From NCBI GenBank assembly GCA_017303675.1, contig JAFLBX010000001.1, forward strand, positions 259,970-323,969: DNA of 64,000 bases, given 5' to 3'. Position numbers and translations under genes: made by a program. The notes beneath the pieces were generated by a model. That model worked only from the letters and a program-made list of their open reading frames with translations. It made no database searches and was not told where the DNA came from. This stretch comes from Ignavibacteria bacterium. GTDB taxonomy: Bacteria > Bacteroidota > Ignavibacteria > Tepidaquicellales > OLB5. The stretch's first letter is position 1. Every line of letters begins with the position of its first letter. Shown one piece after another: positions 34,156 to 43,919 of the stretch.

Positions 34156-35979
34156 TCATTTAAGCAGGATCATTTTTTTGGTTATGGAATATTTATCACT
34201 ATTTAGCACATAAAAATAAATCCCGCTGGGATTGCTGCCGGCTTCCCAGCTAATTTCATATTCACCGGCCAAAAACCGGCGGTTAGCCAAAACGGCAACT
34301 TCTTTGCCGGTTATATCATATACAACAAGCTTAGTAATATTTTCACTCAATCCCGCCGGAATATTGAACCTTATAGTAGTTTCGGGATTAAAAGGGTTCG
34401 GATAGTTCTGCTGAAGATCAAAGCCTTCCGGCAGCTCAATTCCGTTATTCTGGATACCGATTATACCTGTTCCCTGAACAATGCGTATTATCTGGTTCAC
34501 CTGTACGCCTGTATAAACTTCAGTGCTGCCGGAAGACCATTCAACAACAATACTATCTATAACTGCTGTGTTACCGAGACCAAAATGCAGGTCCATATTC
34601 TGCCCGCAATAACCTGACTGCCCTTCAACAGTTCTGATCAGCCATACAGGATTTCCGTTTAGCACTGCCCTTACTTTTACTTTAGACGATATAGGAGAGA
34701 TATTAGTTGCATTTGCCCCTGATAATTTTACTATGAGCCATTTATTTGAATTTCCGTTATTTAAGTATGCTGTGTTGTTTTCATTTTCTCCGAAAGTCCT
34801 TGCAGTAAAAAGATCCAGGTCGCCATCAGCATCCCAGTCAGCCCAGGCAAAACCGTATGAATATCCAAGATCATTAACAATTTCGCCATCAGTTATCTTC
34901 TCAAATGAAGGAGTACCTGATTCAACCAAAAGATTTTTATACAGACAGTTTGTAAGCGGTACATTGGCGGGACCGTAAGCCTGGGTAACATACATATCAA
35001 GATCGCCGTCATTATCATAATCTCCCCAGCCTGAGCAGGCAAAATAACCATTTTCATTAACAATGGGATCATTTACAATACGTGTAAAATTAAAATTACC
35101 GTCATTTCTGAAAAGAAAATTCTTTTGATTTTCAGAATTTGTTACAAAGAGATCGAGATCACCGTCATTATCATAATCTCCCCAGCTTGAGCTCCATGAA
35201 ACACCTCCGCTTGTTGTGGGCGGAATGCCTGTAACAGAAGTAAAGTACCCGGCTCCGTTATTTTTATACATATAATCAACAGCTCCTGATTCATTTGCGA
35301 TGAAAAGATCAATATCACGGTCATTATCAATATCTACCCAGTTGGCTCCCCTTGAAAGAAGACCAAGACTGTTAAACACAGCTCCTGAATCCACACTTAC
35401 AAAAGTATTATTTCCTGTATTTTTATAAAGCCTGTTCCGTGAATTATTTGACCTGCTGTTGGTTACTATTATATCAAGTAAACCGTCATTATCATAATCT
35501 CCCCAGCTGCATGTTTCTGAAAATCCGCGGTTGGTTACTATTGGTGAATTACCAAGGTAGGTAAAATTACCGCCGCCATCATTTTTATACAGAACGCTTA
35601 CGGAATCATACCATGTAACAGTGCAGAAATCCAGGAGTCCGTCGTTGTTAAAATCACCCCAGCTTGAACCGTCAAAGGGAAGGCTGTCGTTAACGGGGCC
35701 GGTGTTAAAGATTCGGGTAAAGCTGCCGCCATTATTCTGATATAAAAAGCTGCGCTGACCGAACCTTTTGCCGTTACTTACGTACAGGTCAAGATCTCCA
35801 TCGTTATCATAATCAATAAAGTTCACGCTTCTGGATGCTCCGCCATCATTAACAAATGAGCCTGATGTTATTTTTGTGAAGCTTTGCGATACAGCATCAC
35901 CGCAAGGAAGCAAAAGCAGAGTAAATACAAAAAAGAAAAATAAATTTTTGAGGGCGAATACGTTCATCTCAATTTTCAT
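34156..35979 (-). CDS. Secreted FG-GAP/VCBS propeller protein with ASPIC/UnbV and T9SS sorting domains
   Basis: A signal peptide (V-F-T-L-L-L-L-P-C-G) is followed by seven calcium-loop repeats of the D-Y-D-N-D-G-D-L-D-L type (about 40-400), as in FG-GAP/VCBS beta-propellers. An ASPIC/UnbV domain follows (about 415-505: W-L-I-V-K-L, V-E-G-Q-S-G-Y-C-G-Q, H-F-G-L-G, V-E-W-S-S-G), then a type A sorting domain (N-Y-P-N-P-F-N-P, K-K-M-I-L-L-K). A surface adhesion or binding role is likely. Its start is 170 bases from the divergent helical-protein gene at 36150, the first of three such pairs. Confidence 0.88.
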   Translation of the reverse strand: MKIEMNVFALKNLFFFFVFTLLLLPCGDAVSQSFTKITSGSFVNDGGASRSVNFIDYDNDGDLDLYVSNGKRFGQRSFLYQNNGGSFTRIFNTGPVNDSLPFDGSSWGDFNNDGLLDFCTVTWYDSVSVLYKNDGGGNFTYLGNSPIVTNRGFSETCSWGDYDNDGLLDIIVTNSRSNNSRNRLYKNTGNNTFVSVDSGAVFNSLGLLSRGANWVDIDNDRDIDLFIANESGAVDYMYKNNGAGYFTSVTGIPPTTSGGVSWSSSWGDYDNDGDLDLFVTNSENQKNFLFRNDGNFNFTRIVNDPIVNENGYFACSGWGDYDNDGDLDMYVTQAYGPANVPLTNCLYKNLLVESGTPSFEKITDGEIVNDLGYSYGFAWADWDADGDLDLFTARTFGENENNTAYLNNGNSNKWLIVKLSGANATNISPISSKVKVRAVLNGNPVWLIRTVEGQSGYCGQNMDLHFGLGNTAVIDSIVVEWSSGSTEVYTGVQVNQIIRIVQGTGIIGIQNNGIELPEGFDLQQNYPNPFNPETTIRFNIPAGLSENITKLVVYDITGKEVAVLANRRFLAGEYEISWEAGSNPSGIYFYVLNSDKYSITKKMILLK

Positions 35980-36149
35980 AATTTTAATTTGATTAATAAA
36001 TATTATATCAATTTAATATATTAAACTGTTATAACTCTACCAAAGCCAAAAATGCCTGTAATATTTGATTTCTATTTATATTGGATTTATTGATAATATT
36101 CATAATATTGCTGTAATATATAATAATTCAGATAAATCATTAGATTTCT

Positions 36150-37628
36150 ATGAAGGTTTCAAACGATCTTTTTGAACTGATCCGTTCAATGGATAAAACC
36201 GAGAAGCGTTATTTTGTTTTGAATTCAGGCAAAGTTAATCGCAGCAGCAAATTATATCTAGAGTTGTTCAAGGCTTTAGATAAAGAAAAAATTTACAATG
36301 AAAAAGAATTCAGAAGAAAATATAAAAACGAAAAGTTTTGCAGGAATTTTGCATTCAATAAAAATCACCTTTACGGATTGATAATCAGCAGTTTAACAGA
36401 CTATAGTTACTCATCAAAGGCAGACGGAAGGATGCATGCAATGATAGCAGAATGCTGGGTACTGTTCAATAAAGCTCTTTACCCTAAATATTTCAGGGCA
36501 ATTGCCAAGGCTAAAGAATTTGCATACCGCCATGAAAAATTCGGATACCTGCTGCAGATACTTGATATGGAAAGAATTATCATTCCCAAAAAGCTTATAC
36601 AGGTTCAAAAAGCCGATGAAATCATGAATGAAGCTTCTGAAGCTGCCGGTAAAATGCTGAAAATATTTGAATACGGAAAAACCTCAAGCCTGCTCTTGAA
36701 TAATTTCAGGTATTACGGCCTGAGCCGCGATAAAGAACAATCACTGGTGCTGGACAGAATATTAAAGGAAAATTTACCGGAAGCTGAAAATGAGGTTCAC
36801 AGCAACAGGGCACTGGAAGGATACTGGAGAGTAATTGAAATATTATCAGGCATCAAGGGAGATAATGAAAAAAGATATGAAGCTTTATTAAAAAGATATG
36901 AAATTGTACAGAAAGATCCATACCCCTTTAAAGATTATATACTAAATTACCCTGTCAATATTCTGTATGCTTTAATAGAGTGCTGCCTTCCTCTGAATAA
37001 AGCAGAAGAAGCTGAATACTTTATGTCTAAGCTTTACGGGGAAATAAAAAATGAAAAATACAGCATTGATGATTTTGAAATATTCAGGGAATACCTGAAT
37101 TTAAGGATATATTTAAAAAAGGGAGAGCAGGATAAAGCCGTTAAATTAATCCCGAAGCTAGAAAAAATTCTGATAAAATATAAAGATAAACTACAGATAG
37201 ATACAGAGCTTTCAATAATGTACCATATTACAGTATGCCGGCTTGAGGAAAAAAATTACACAAAAGCATTACATGCGGCTAATAAGCTGATAAGCCACCC
37301 TTTACTGAACAAAAGATCAGATTATGAATGTTACATAAAAATTATCTACCTCATCATTCATTTTGAGCTCAAAAATTTTGAGCTTTTGAAACATCTGCTT
37401 ATAAGCACATACCGATATCTCTGTAAACATGAAAAGCTGTTCAAAACTGAACAGCTTGTAATTGATTTTATACGCAAGCTTCAGAAAGTAAAAACAGATG
37501 ATGACCTAATATTCAACTTCAGTATACTGAGCAAAAATCTCTCACAGATAAAAGAAGATAAATACGAAAAAAATGCATTTGAATATTTTGACCTTTTAAA
37601 ATGGGTAAACGGAAAACTGAAGAAGTAA
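36150..37628 (+). CDS. Unknown ~490-aa helical repeat protein, divergent-pair partner 1
   Basis: A cytoplasmic, almost all-helical protein without signal peptide. The N-terminal 90 residues (L-F-E-L-I-R-S-M-D-K-T-E-K-R-Y-F, K-N-H-L-Y-G-L-I-I-S-S-L) match in layout the start of the two proteins at 48964 and 52989, though similarity is low. The rest is Leu/Lys/Glu-rich helical hairpins resembling TPR-like repeats. I recognise the type as an unnamed family frequent in Bacteroidota, with no known function. It stands head-to-head with a T9SS-exported protein gene and ends 9 bases from the convergent GH97 gene. A regulatory or scaffold role towards the exported partner is inference. Confidence 0.8.
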   Translation: MKVSNDLFELIRSMDKTEKRYFVLNSGKVNRSSKLYLELFKALDKEKIYNEKEFRRKYKNEKFCRNFAFNKNHLYGLIISSLTDYSYSSKADGRMHAMIAECWVLFNKALYPKYFRAIAKAKEFAYRHEKFGYLLQILDMERIIIPKKLIQVQKADEIMNEASEAAGKMLKIFEYGKTSSLLLNNFRYYGLSRDKEQSLVLDRILKENLPEAENEVHSNRALEGYWRVIEILSGIKGDNEKRYEALLKRYEIVQKDPYPFKDYILNYPVNILYALIECCLPLNKAEEAEYFMSKLYGEIKNEKYSIDDFEIFREYLNLRIYLKKGEQDKAVKLIPKLEKILIKYKDKLQIDTELSIMYHITVCRLEEKNYTKALHAANKLISHPLLNKRSDYECYIKIIYLIIHFELKNFELLKHLLISTYRYLCKHEKLFKTEQLVIDFIRKLQKVKTDDDLIFNFSILSKNLSQIKEDKYEKNAFEYFDLLKWVNGKLKK

Positions 37629-37636
37629 AAAACTTA

Positions 37637-39631
37637 TCATTTGATTTTATTAAAAATTGCGGCAAAGCCGCCCCCTTTAACCATTTTAAGAGCTATTTTA
37701 TTTGATGAACCGGTATTCAGCTTTGAAATTATGACTTTTTCAGGATTGGTGCTGCCATCTGAAGCATCAGAATAGATCATTGCGTCATATCTGCCGCTGC
37801 CCAGGAAACTTAACCCAAAATTAACATCTCTTGAATCAGAATTTGTCATACCGCCAATGAACCATGAATCCTTAAATTTCCTGGCAATTATTATATACTC
37901 CCCTATTTTACCATCAATTACAATTGTGGAATCCCATGTACCGGGAAGCTGCCTGTAAAGATCAAATTCAGGATACATCTCATAAATTTTGGGAGATTCA
38001 CACAGCGATTGAATGCCGGTTTCATATACAATGGGCATTGCAAGCTGCTGGCAGCGGGTACCTTTTGTCATGGGGTGCCGCCACCTGCCTTCGAACTTTT
38101 CTTCGGGAACATTAGTAAATGAACCGGGGGTATAATCCATCGGCCCTGCAACCATACGTGTAAAAGCAAGCGTTACGTTATGCTTGGGGTGAGGGAAGCC
38201 GGTTATCCATCTTGCGTTTTCATTTCCAAGCACTCCTTCGTATGTTAAAATATTTGGATAAGTTCTGCTAAGTCCGTCCGGTTTATATGCTCCGTGGTAA
38301 GTAACAATCATCTTTCTTGCTGCGCATTCTTCGGCAGTTCTTTTATAAAAATCGGTCATATACTGGTCGTCTCTATCCATAAAATCAACTTTAATTCCTT
38401 TAACACCGAGCGATTGGTAATAATTCAAAGCTTCGGTCATTTGCCTTTCAAGCTCATACCACACAACCCAAAGGATAATTCCAACTCCTTTTGATGCGGC
38501 ATACCTTGTTACTTCCGGCAGGTCAAGCTCTGGCAGTGATTTAGTGATATCATGAACGGCGTCATCTTTAGTAGCATCAAACCAGCCGTACCAGCCGCCA
38601 TCAAGGGTTACATACTGAAAATTATTGGCGGCGGCAAAATCGATATAATATTTTACGGTTTTTGTAGCAAGTATCTGGTAACCGAAATCCTGGGGAAATC
38701 CCCTGTCTTCAGCCCACCAGCTCCATGTAGATTTGCCGGGTTTTATCCAGCTTTCTGCATCAGGAATTTTATTGGGATCATTTAAATTCATTATTAAATT
38801 TGATTCAATAAGATCGCCGGCGTTTTCGCCAATAATAAATAACCGCCACGGGCTGAAAGCCGGAGCGCTGCCTCTTACGGAAATATCTTTGTAAACTGTA
38901 TCAGGCGCAAGCTTTGACCTTAATGTTTTACCTGATGTTTTTACAAGATGCATACCCGGATAATTTGTAATGTTAGCTTCTGAAACACAAACATAAAGAT
39001 CTTCATTCATTTTCATAGTAAGAGGAAGTGTTATGTACGGGAAGTAACTTGTTGAATCACCGGGTTTGTTATCGATATTGCTTAGCCTGTACTCTCTGTA
39101 TTCACCTTCATAACTGTGCCTGAAGCGGTCTTTCTTCATAGCCCAACACTGATAATCGCCGGCAAAGCTGAAATAGGTTTCTTCTGTAGAAATTATGAAC
39201 GGGCTCATGCTCTTTTGCGCAGGGATACCATATCTTACAGCTGCTCCATCATTATATGCCCTGAAATACAGATCGAGTTTTCTGTTTGGCGAACTGCTTT
39301 CTTCGAGAGAAATTTTTATTTCATTGCAGTAATTTCTTGAAAACGCAGATTTACCGGAATATATTCTGAAAGTTTCATCTATTGAATTGGTTTCAGTACC
39401 TGAAATTTTAAAGCCACTGTTAAGCTCACCTGATTCTTTGAAATTCAGACCCAGGTTTGACCAGTTTAAAAATCCATTTGTTTTGTACGAAATTCTGTAT
39501 TGAGGTTCACCATCGGAATTCAACCTGAAATTTACTTTTACATTTCCGTCAGGTGAAGTAACGGAATACTGCGAAAAGGCTGGATAAACACCGAATAAGA
39601 CTATAAATGTTATTACAATATATAATTTCAT
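37637..39631 (-). CDS. Glycoside hydrolase family 97 enzyme
   Basis: A signal peptide (cut after A-F-S-Q) is followed by the GH97 layout: N-terminal beta-sandwich (about 22-280: S-P-D-G-N-V-K-V, F-R-A-Y-N-D-G-A-A-V-R-Y), a central barrel (about 295-560: W-S-W-W-A-E-D-R, Y-V-T-L-D-G-G-W-Y-G-W, G-V-K-G-I-K-V-D-F-M-D) and a C-terminal beta domain. The Asp in K-V-D-F-M is placed like the nucleophile of retaining (alpha-galactosidase-type) members, so this may be a retaining enzyme rather than a SusB-type inverting alpha-glucosidase. No T9SS tail, so probably periplasmic. It stands alone, without susC/susD neighbours. Confidence 0.9.
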   Translation of the reverse strand: MKLYIVITFIVLFGVYPAFSQYSVTSPDGNVKVNFRLNSDGEPQYRISYKTNGFLNWSNLGLNFKESGELNSGFKISGTETNSIDETFRIYSGKSAFSRNYCNEIKISLEESSSPNRKLDLYFRAYNDGAAVRYGIPAQKSMSPFIISTEETYFSFAGDYQCWAMKKDRFRHSYEGEYREYRLSNIDNKPGDSTSYFPYITLPLTMKMNEDLYVCVSEANITNYPGMHLVKTSGKTLRSKLAPDTVYKDISVRGSAPAFSPWRLFIIGENAGDLIESNLIMNLNDPNKIPDAESWIKPGKSTWSWWAEDRGFPQDFGYQILATKTVKYYIDFAAANNFQYVTLDGGWYGWFDATKDDAVHDITKSLPELDLPEVTRYAASKGVGIILWVVWYELERQMTEALNYYQSLGVKGIKVDFMDRDDQYMTDFYKRTAEECAARKMIVTYHGAYKPDGLSRTYPNILTYEGVLGNENARWITGFPHPKHNVTLAFTRMVAGPMDYTPGSFTNVPEEKFEGRWRHPMTKGTRCQQLAMPIVYETGIQSLCESPKIYEMYPEFDLYRQLPGTWDSTIVIDGKIGEYIIIARKFKDSWFIGGMTNSDSRDVNFGLSFLGSGRYDAMIYSDASDGSTNPEKVIISKLNTGSSNKIALKMVKGGGFAAIFNKIK

Positions 39632-39735
39632 ACAAACTGTTTTTAATTGCTAAAAATGCAACAATTTAGTGTAATATACACTATAATTAATAATTCTGTA
39701 AATAAAATTCCATTATATATGTATCAATTTGTTAT

Positions 39736-39743
39736 TAACTTTG
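39736..39743 (+). promoter_or_regulatory. -7 box of mtaB, predicted leaderless start
   Basis: TAACTTTG ends five bases before the ATG at 39748, so the transcript should begin at or next to the start codon. The same 11 bases (TAACTTTGTAT) occur at 25572. Confidence 0.5.
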
Positions 39744-39747
39744 TATA

Positions 39748-41055
39748 ATGGCTAAATCTGTATCATTACATACTCTGGGCTGCAAGCTAAACTACTCAGA
39801 AACATCGACGTTAGCGGGAAAATTCCATTCAAACGGGTTTAACCTGAAGGAATACGGCGAGGCTTCTGATATATTTGTGCTTAACACATGCAGCGTTACT
39901 GAAAATGCCGATAAGGAATGCAGGCAGATAATAAGAAGTGTGCTTAACAGGAATCCGGAAACTTATATTATTGTAACAGGATGTTATGCACAGCTTCAGC
40001 CGAATGAAATAGCGGAAATTCACGGAGTAGACCTTGTACTTGGTGCCAATGAAAAATTCAGATTGTTTGATTACATTAACGGTTTTGAAAAGAAGGATCT
40101 TTCTTGTGTATTTACATCACCTGCAGATGAGATAACAAACCTGGATTATGCGTATTCAAGCGATGTTGAATCAAGAACGCGGGCATTCCTAAAGATACAG
40201 GATGGCTGTGATTATAACTGTTCATTCTGCACCATCCCGCTTGCCCGCGGAAAGTCCAGAAGCCTGCCGGTAAATACTGTAATAGAAAATGCCATAAAGT
40301 TACTGGATCTTGGCTACAAAGAAATAGTACTTACAGGGGTTAATACCGGTGACTATACTTATCAGAACGGAACACCGAAAGTAAATAAGCTGGCAGATAT
40401 ACTTTATGAGCTTGAAAAGCTTAACATTCCCAGGATACGGATAAGCTCTATTGAACCAAACCTTTTGAATGACGAGATCATCGAACTTACAGGCTCATCG
40501 GATAAATTCTGCAAACATTTCCATATTCCGCTTCAAAGCGGCGATCCGGATACATTAAAGCTGATGAGAAGAAGGTATAACAGGGATTTCTATGAGGGCT
40601 TAATAGAAAAATTAAATTCTAAAATTCCGGGTATTGGCATAGGCGTTGATGTTATTATAGGTTTCCCGGGTGAAACCGCTGAACGTTTCGGGAATACTTT
40701 AAGCTTCCTTGAAAACCTGCAGATAAGCTACCTGCATGTATTCACATATTCTGAACGCAGGAATACTTATGCTGTAACTTTGCCCGGCAGGGTTGAAATG
40801 AAAGACAGGAAAGAACGAAGCAGGATATTGAGAGAGCTTTCCAATAAGAAGAAGATGCAGTTTTATTCAGTTAACAAAGGGAAAAAACATAAGGTCCTTT
40901 TTGAAACTGCCAAAGAAGATGACCACATATACGGATTCACGGATAACTACATAAAAGTAAGAACAAAGCATAAGGCTGAACTTGAAAATAAAATTACAGA
41001 TTTTGAAATAACAGGTTCAGAAAATTATATGTTTGCTGAAGGAAAAATAATTTAA
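39748..41055 (+). CDS. mtaB: tRNA t6A37 methylthiotransferase (MtaB type)
   Basis: A radical-SAM methylthiotransferase that turns t6A into ms2t6A at position 37 of certain tRNAs. The N-terminal domain has the three cysteines for the auxiliary cluster (Cys12 in L-G-C-K-L-N, Cys48 in N-T-C-S-V-T, Cys79 in T-G-C-Y-A-Q); the radical-SAM motif is C-D-Y-N-C-S-F-C (Cys154, 158, 161). A TRAM-like RNA-binding tail follows. The C-K-L-N signature and K-E-C-R motif favour MtaB over MiaB or RimO. Length normal. The next gene begins directly after its stop. Confidence 0.93.
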   Translation: MAKSVSLHTLGCKLNYSETSTLAGKFHSNGFNLKEYGEASDIFVLNTCSVTENADKECRQIIRSVLNRNPETYIIVTGCYAQLQPNEIAEIHGVDLVLGANEKFRLFDYINGFEKKDLSCVFTSPADEITNLDYAYSSDVESRTRAFLKIQDGCDYNCSFCTIPLARGKSRSLPVNTVIENAIKLLDLGYKEIVLTGVNTGDYTYQNGTPKVNKLADILYELEKLNIPRIRISSIEPNLLNDEIIELTGSSDKFCKHFHIPLQSGDPDTLKLMRRRYNRDFYEGLIEKLNSKIPGIGIGVDVIIGFPGETAERFGNTLSFLENLQISYLHVFTYSERRNTYAVTLPGRVEMKDRKERSRILRELSNKKKMQFYSVNKGKKHKVLFETAKEDDHIYGFTDNYIKVRTKHKAELENKITDFEITGSENYMFAEGKII

Positions 41056-41559
41056 ATGGATATTTATATAATAAGGCACGGTGTGGCAGCTGATCTTGAC
41101 AGTGAAATTGTTGAAGAAAGCTTCCGTTATTTAACTATACACGGAAGGAACCACTGCAGGATAGTAGCCCAGAGGCTGAAAGATATGAAAATTCGTTTCG
41201 ACTGTATTTTATCCAGTCCTTTGGTAAGAGCGGTACAAACCGCTGAGGTTTTTGCTTCTGTGATGAAATATGATGAGGAGATCAAAACAGCTATTGAACT
41301 TATAGGCGGCAGCACTTATAATCGCTTTCACCAGCTAATTAAAAGGTATTCACATCATAATAGTTTAGCTGTTTTCGGACATGCGCCTGATGTAAATTTA
41401 TATTCATTAAGCCTGATAAAGGATAACCCGGTAAAAGACCTTCAGCTTAACTTTAAAAACGCGAGTGTTTGCAAAGTAAAGTTTGATCCTTCAACAGCCG
41501 AGGGAAACTTTGAATGGTTTCTGAATTCAGAGAATATGAAGCTGATAGAAAAGCCTTAA
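41056..41559 (+). CDS. SixA-like histidine phosphatase
   Basis: A 167-residue protein of the histidine phosphatase superfamily. The phospho-acceptor motif is R-H-G (residues 7-9), followed by I-L-S-S-P-L-V-R-A-V-Q-T-A and the second catalytic His in V-F-G-H-A-P-D-V-N. SixA removes phosphate from phosphohistidine in HPt domains, but close relatives have other substrates. The start codon follows the mtaB stop with no gap, so the two are co-translated. It converges on the protease gene. Confidence 0.85.
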   Translation: MDIYIIRHGVAADLDSEIVEESFRYLTIHGRNHCRIVAQRLKDMKIRFDCILSSPLVRAVQTAEVFASVMKYDEEIKTAIELIGGSTYNRFHQLIKRYSHHNSLAVFGHAPDVNLYSLSLIKDNPVKDLQLNFKNASVCKVKFDPSTAEGNFEWFLNSENMKLIEKP

Positions 41560-41566
41560 CAAAGAT

Positions 41567-42586
41567 CTAAAAATCCTTTATCGGCGCGGGAGTAAAAGAG
41601 CTTATGAACATTATAAAAGCAAACATTCCCAGCATTTTTCTTCCAAATCCAAGCTTACCCTGATCATAGAACGGCGGGTGATCTATTTTAATCACAAAGA
41701 ACAGCACCACAACCCATATAACCCACATAGGTGAACCAAGATCAGGATAATTTATAACTTCCATATAATTCATAATCCCGATAACTGACATAATAACCAG
41801 TAACCCGAAAAATATCCTTGTTACAATTTTATGCTTATTACCAAGCAATGCGTAAATAATGTGACCTCCGTCAAGCTGTCCTATAGGCATTAAATTCAGT
41901 GAGGTAACAAACAGCCCGAACCATCCTGCGCATAAGAAAGGATAATGATAGATCTCATTCATTGGCGGAATAAAAGCATTTTGAGGAAGCGGTAAAATTG
42001 CTTTCAAAACTGAATAGATGAGAGTATTTGAAAAAGTAAGTCCGGATACGGGCGGGATACCGCCGGTAACATATTCAGGGTGTATTGCATACAGGTAATC
42101 TATAGAAGGAAGCGTGAGTAAGCCGTATATAATAGATGCTACTGCAACTACAAATCCGGCAATGGGTCCTGCAATTCCGATATCAAAAAGCGCCTTTTTC
42201 GTTTTTATCGGTTCACGGATCCTGATAACTGCTCCCATTGTTCCGAATGGGTTAAGCATTTCGGGCATAGGGATATAAAAAGGAAGTGTAGTATCAATTT
42301 TATGAATCCGCGCGGCAAAGTAATGCCCGAATTCATGGAATGAGAGGAACATTATAACCAGCGCCGCATAAGTAATACCAAGATGGAAATTGCTGATATC
42401 GTAGGGATCTTTTCCCAGCCAGTATACACCTCCCATAGTTGTTGTAACGCAGGTAGCAAGGAACATTATAATATAAAGCCATGGGCCAATGGTTTTCTTT
42501 CTTAACGGGATAAAATTATAGTTTTTATCCCAGTTTTGTTCACCCGGCTGCTGAGGGTTTCCGTAGTTAGGTATGTTTTCCTGCAA
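41567..42586 (-). CDS. Site-2 protease family (M50) membrane metalloprotease
   Basis: A 339-residue protein with several membrane helices. The zinc site is H-E-F-G-H (84-88), and the third ligand lies in M-P-I-G-Q-L-D-G-G-H (an LDG motif). No PDZ domain is seen, and the N-terminal 35 residues are polar (N-P-Q-Q-P-G-E-Q). Such proteases cut membrane-spanning regulators such as anti-sigma factors. The neighbouring divergent gene is an ECF sigma factor with a membrane partner, which makes a functional link plausible but unproven. Confidence 0.88.
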   Translation of the reverse strand: MQENIPNYGNPQQPGEQNWDKNYNFIPLRKKTIGPWLYIIMFLATCVTTTMGGVYWLGKDPYDISNFHLGITYAALVIMFLSFHEFGHYFAARIHKIDTTLPFYIPMPEMLNPFGTMGAVIRIREPIKTKKALFDIGIAGPIAGFVVAVASIIYGLLTLPSIDYLYAIHPEYVTGGIPPVSGLTFSNTLIYSVLKAILPLPQNAFIPPMNEIYHYPFLCAGWFGLFVTSLNLMPIGQLDGGHIIYALLGNKHKIVTRIFFGLLVIMSVIGIMNYMEVINYPDLGSPMWVIWVVVLFFVIKIDHPPFYDQGKLGFGRKMLGMFAFIMFISSFTPAPIKDF

Positions 42587-42677
42587 AATAAATTGATAGT
42601 TTGGTACAAATTTAATGCTGATTACCGGTGATTAAAAAGGAAATAATTATTCTTGGATGGGTTTTTAATTATATAAC

Positions 42678-42692
42678 GCCCCCCTGCGGGGC
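42678..42692. repeat. Single GCCCC/GGGGC palindrome
   Basis: GCCCCCCTGCGGGGC-type hairpin in the gap between the protease and the sigma factor; same kind as the cluster at 4746-4887. Confidence 0.4.
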
Positions 42693-42796
42693 TGAAAAAA
42701 AATGGTTTGATTAATAAAACTTAAAATAAATTTTTTTAATACCCGTCTAACTAATTAGAAAGAAATAATGTTATTAACGCAAAACAAACCATTTAA

Positions 42797-43411
42797 ATGG
42801 AAATTGCTGTTGCCGGGGAGCTGAGTAAAGATCTGACTTTGAAAGAAAATCTTGAAAAACAAAACTCCCTTTTAAAGGAAGTTATCGAAAAAGAAAGCCC
42901 CAGGCTGCTTGGCTTTATTAAGCGCAGAGTAGCGGTGGAATCAGACGCGGAGGATATCCTTCAGGATGTATTCTACCAGTTCACTAAAACTATGCGTGAA
43001 GACCCTGTGGAAAAGGCGGCATCATGGCTGTTCAAAGCTGCTTCAAACAAAATAATAGACTGGTACCGCAAGATAAAGCCTGTTTCACTGGATAAAATCA
43101 ATGAATCTCTTTTTGATGAAGATGTTAATACTTCATATGGCATTGAGGATGAAAATTATACAGATACCCAGTCACAGGATATACTTTACAACAGGCAGGA
43201 ATTCTGGCCAATGATGGAGGAATTACTCAATAAGCTTCCGGAGAAACAGCGTGAAGTTTTTATAATGCATGAATTTGAAGGAAAAAGCTTTAAGGAAATA
43301 TCAGAGATAACAGGTACAGGCATTAATACACTTCTTTCAAGAAAACGCTATGCAGAGATATTTCTTAGGGAAGAATTAAAAGAGCTTTATGATGAAATTA
43401 CATCAAATTAA
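42797..43411 (+). CDS. ECF-type RNA polymerase sigma factor
   Basis: Sigma region 2 is seen at about 30-100 (L-G-F-I-K-R-R-V, D-A-E-D-I-L-Q-D-V-F, A-S-W-L-F-K-A-A-S-N-K-I-I-D-W-Y-R) and region 4 at about 145-195 (L-P-E-K-Q-R-E-V-F, F-K-E-I-S-E-I-T-G, L-S-R-K-R-Y-A). Such factors bind -35/-10 sites of a small regulon. It is 58 bases ahead of a gene for a membrane protein that may control it, and then a small HMA-like gene. Typical length. Confidence 0.9.
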   Translation: MEIAVAGELSKDLTLKENLEKQNSLLKEVIEKESPRLLGFIKRRVAVESDAEDILQDVFYQFTKTMREDPVEKAASWLFKAASNKIIDWYRKIKPVSLDKINESLFDEDVNTSYGIEDENYTDTQSQDILYNRQEFWPMMEELLNKLPEKQREVFIMHEFEGKSFKEISEITGTGINTLLSRKRYAEIFLREELKELYDEITSN

Positions 43412-43469
43412 AAACAAAAATTTTCAGTGAAACTGAAAAAAATTATAAATACAAATTCCGGGTAACAAA

Positions 43470-43880
43470 ATGAAACACAGAAAGATCATCAGAGGACCGC
43501 TTTTTTTGCTAAAACTTATTCTGATACTTGCATTCACCTCAGCAGTATTAATGTTTTTATGGAACGCGCTTATTCCGCAATTATTTAACGGTCCGCAATT
43601 AAATTACTGGCAGTCTGCCGGACTGCTTTTGCTAGCAAAAATACTGTTTGGTTCTATTGGCAGAGGATTCGGAAGGAGAACACATTACCGCTACCCTGAA
43701 GAGATGTGGAAGCAAAAACTTCGCGCAAAATATGAAGCAATGACACCTGAAGAAAAAGAGAAGTTCAATAAAAAATGCAAAAGCAGGTTTGTATTCACTT
43801 TCAGCGATGATAACAACGAATCAGAAGCTGCCAAGGCAGAAGCAAAGGAAGAGCCACTAAATAAGAATAAAGAAAATTAA
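43470..43880 (+). CDS. Small membrane protein behind the sigma factor (possible anti-sigma)
   Basis: Two hydrophobic helices (about 10-32: L-L-K-L-I-L-I-L-A-F-T-S-A-V-L, and 46-66: A-G-L-L-L-L-A-K-I-L-F-G) are followed by a basic cytoplasmic tail with E-M-W-K-Q-K-L-R-A-K-Y-E-A-M-T-P-E-E-K-E-K and an Ala/Glu/Lys-rich end. The layout, directly behind an ECF sigma factor, suggests a regulator of it, but no zinc-type or other named anti-sigma domain is present. I do not recognise the family. Confidence 0.7.
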   Translation: MKHRKIIRGPLFLLKLILILAFTSAVLMFLWNALIPQLFNGPQLNYWQSAGLLLLAKILFGSIGRGFGRRTHYRYPEEMWKQKLRAKYEAMTPEEKEKFNKKCKSRFVFTFSDDNNESEAAKAEAKEEPLNKNKEN

Positions 43881-43919
43881 TAATAATTTTTTAAATAAGA
43901 GCTAAATAATACTCAGAAT

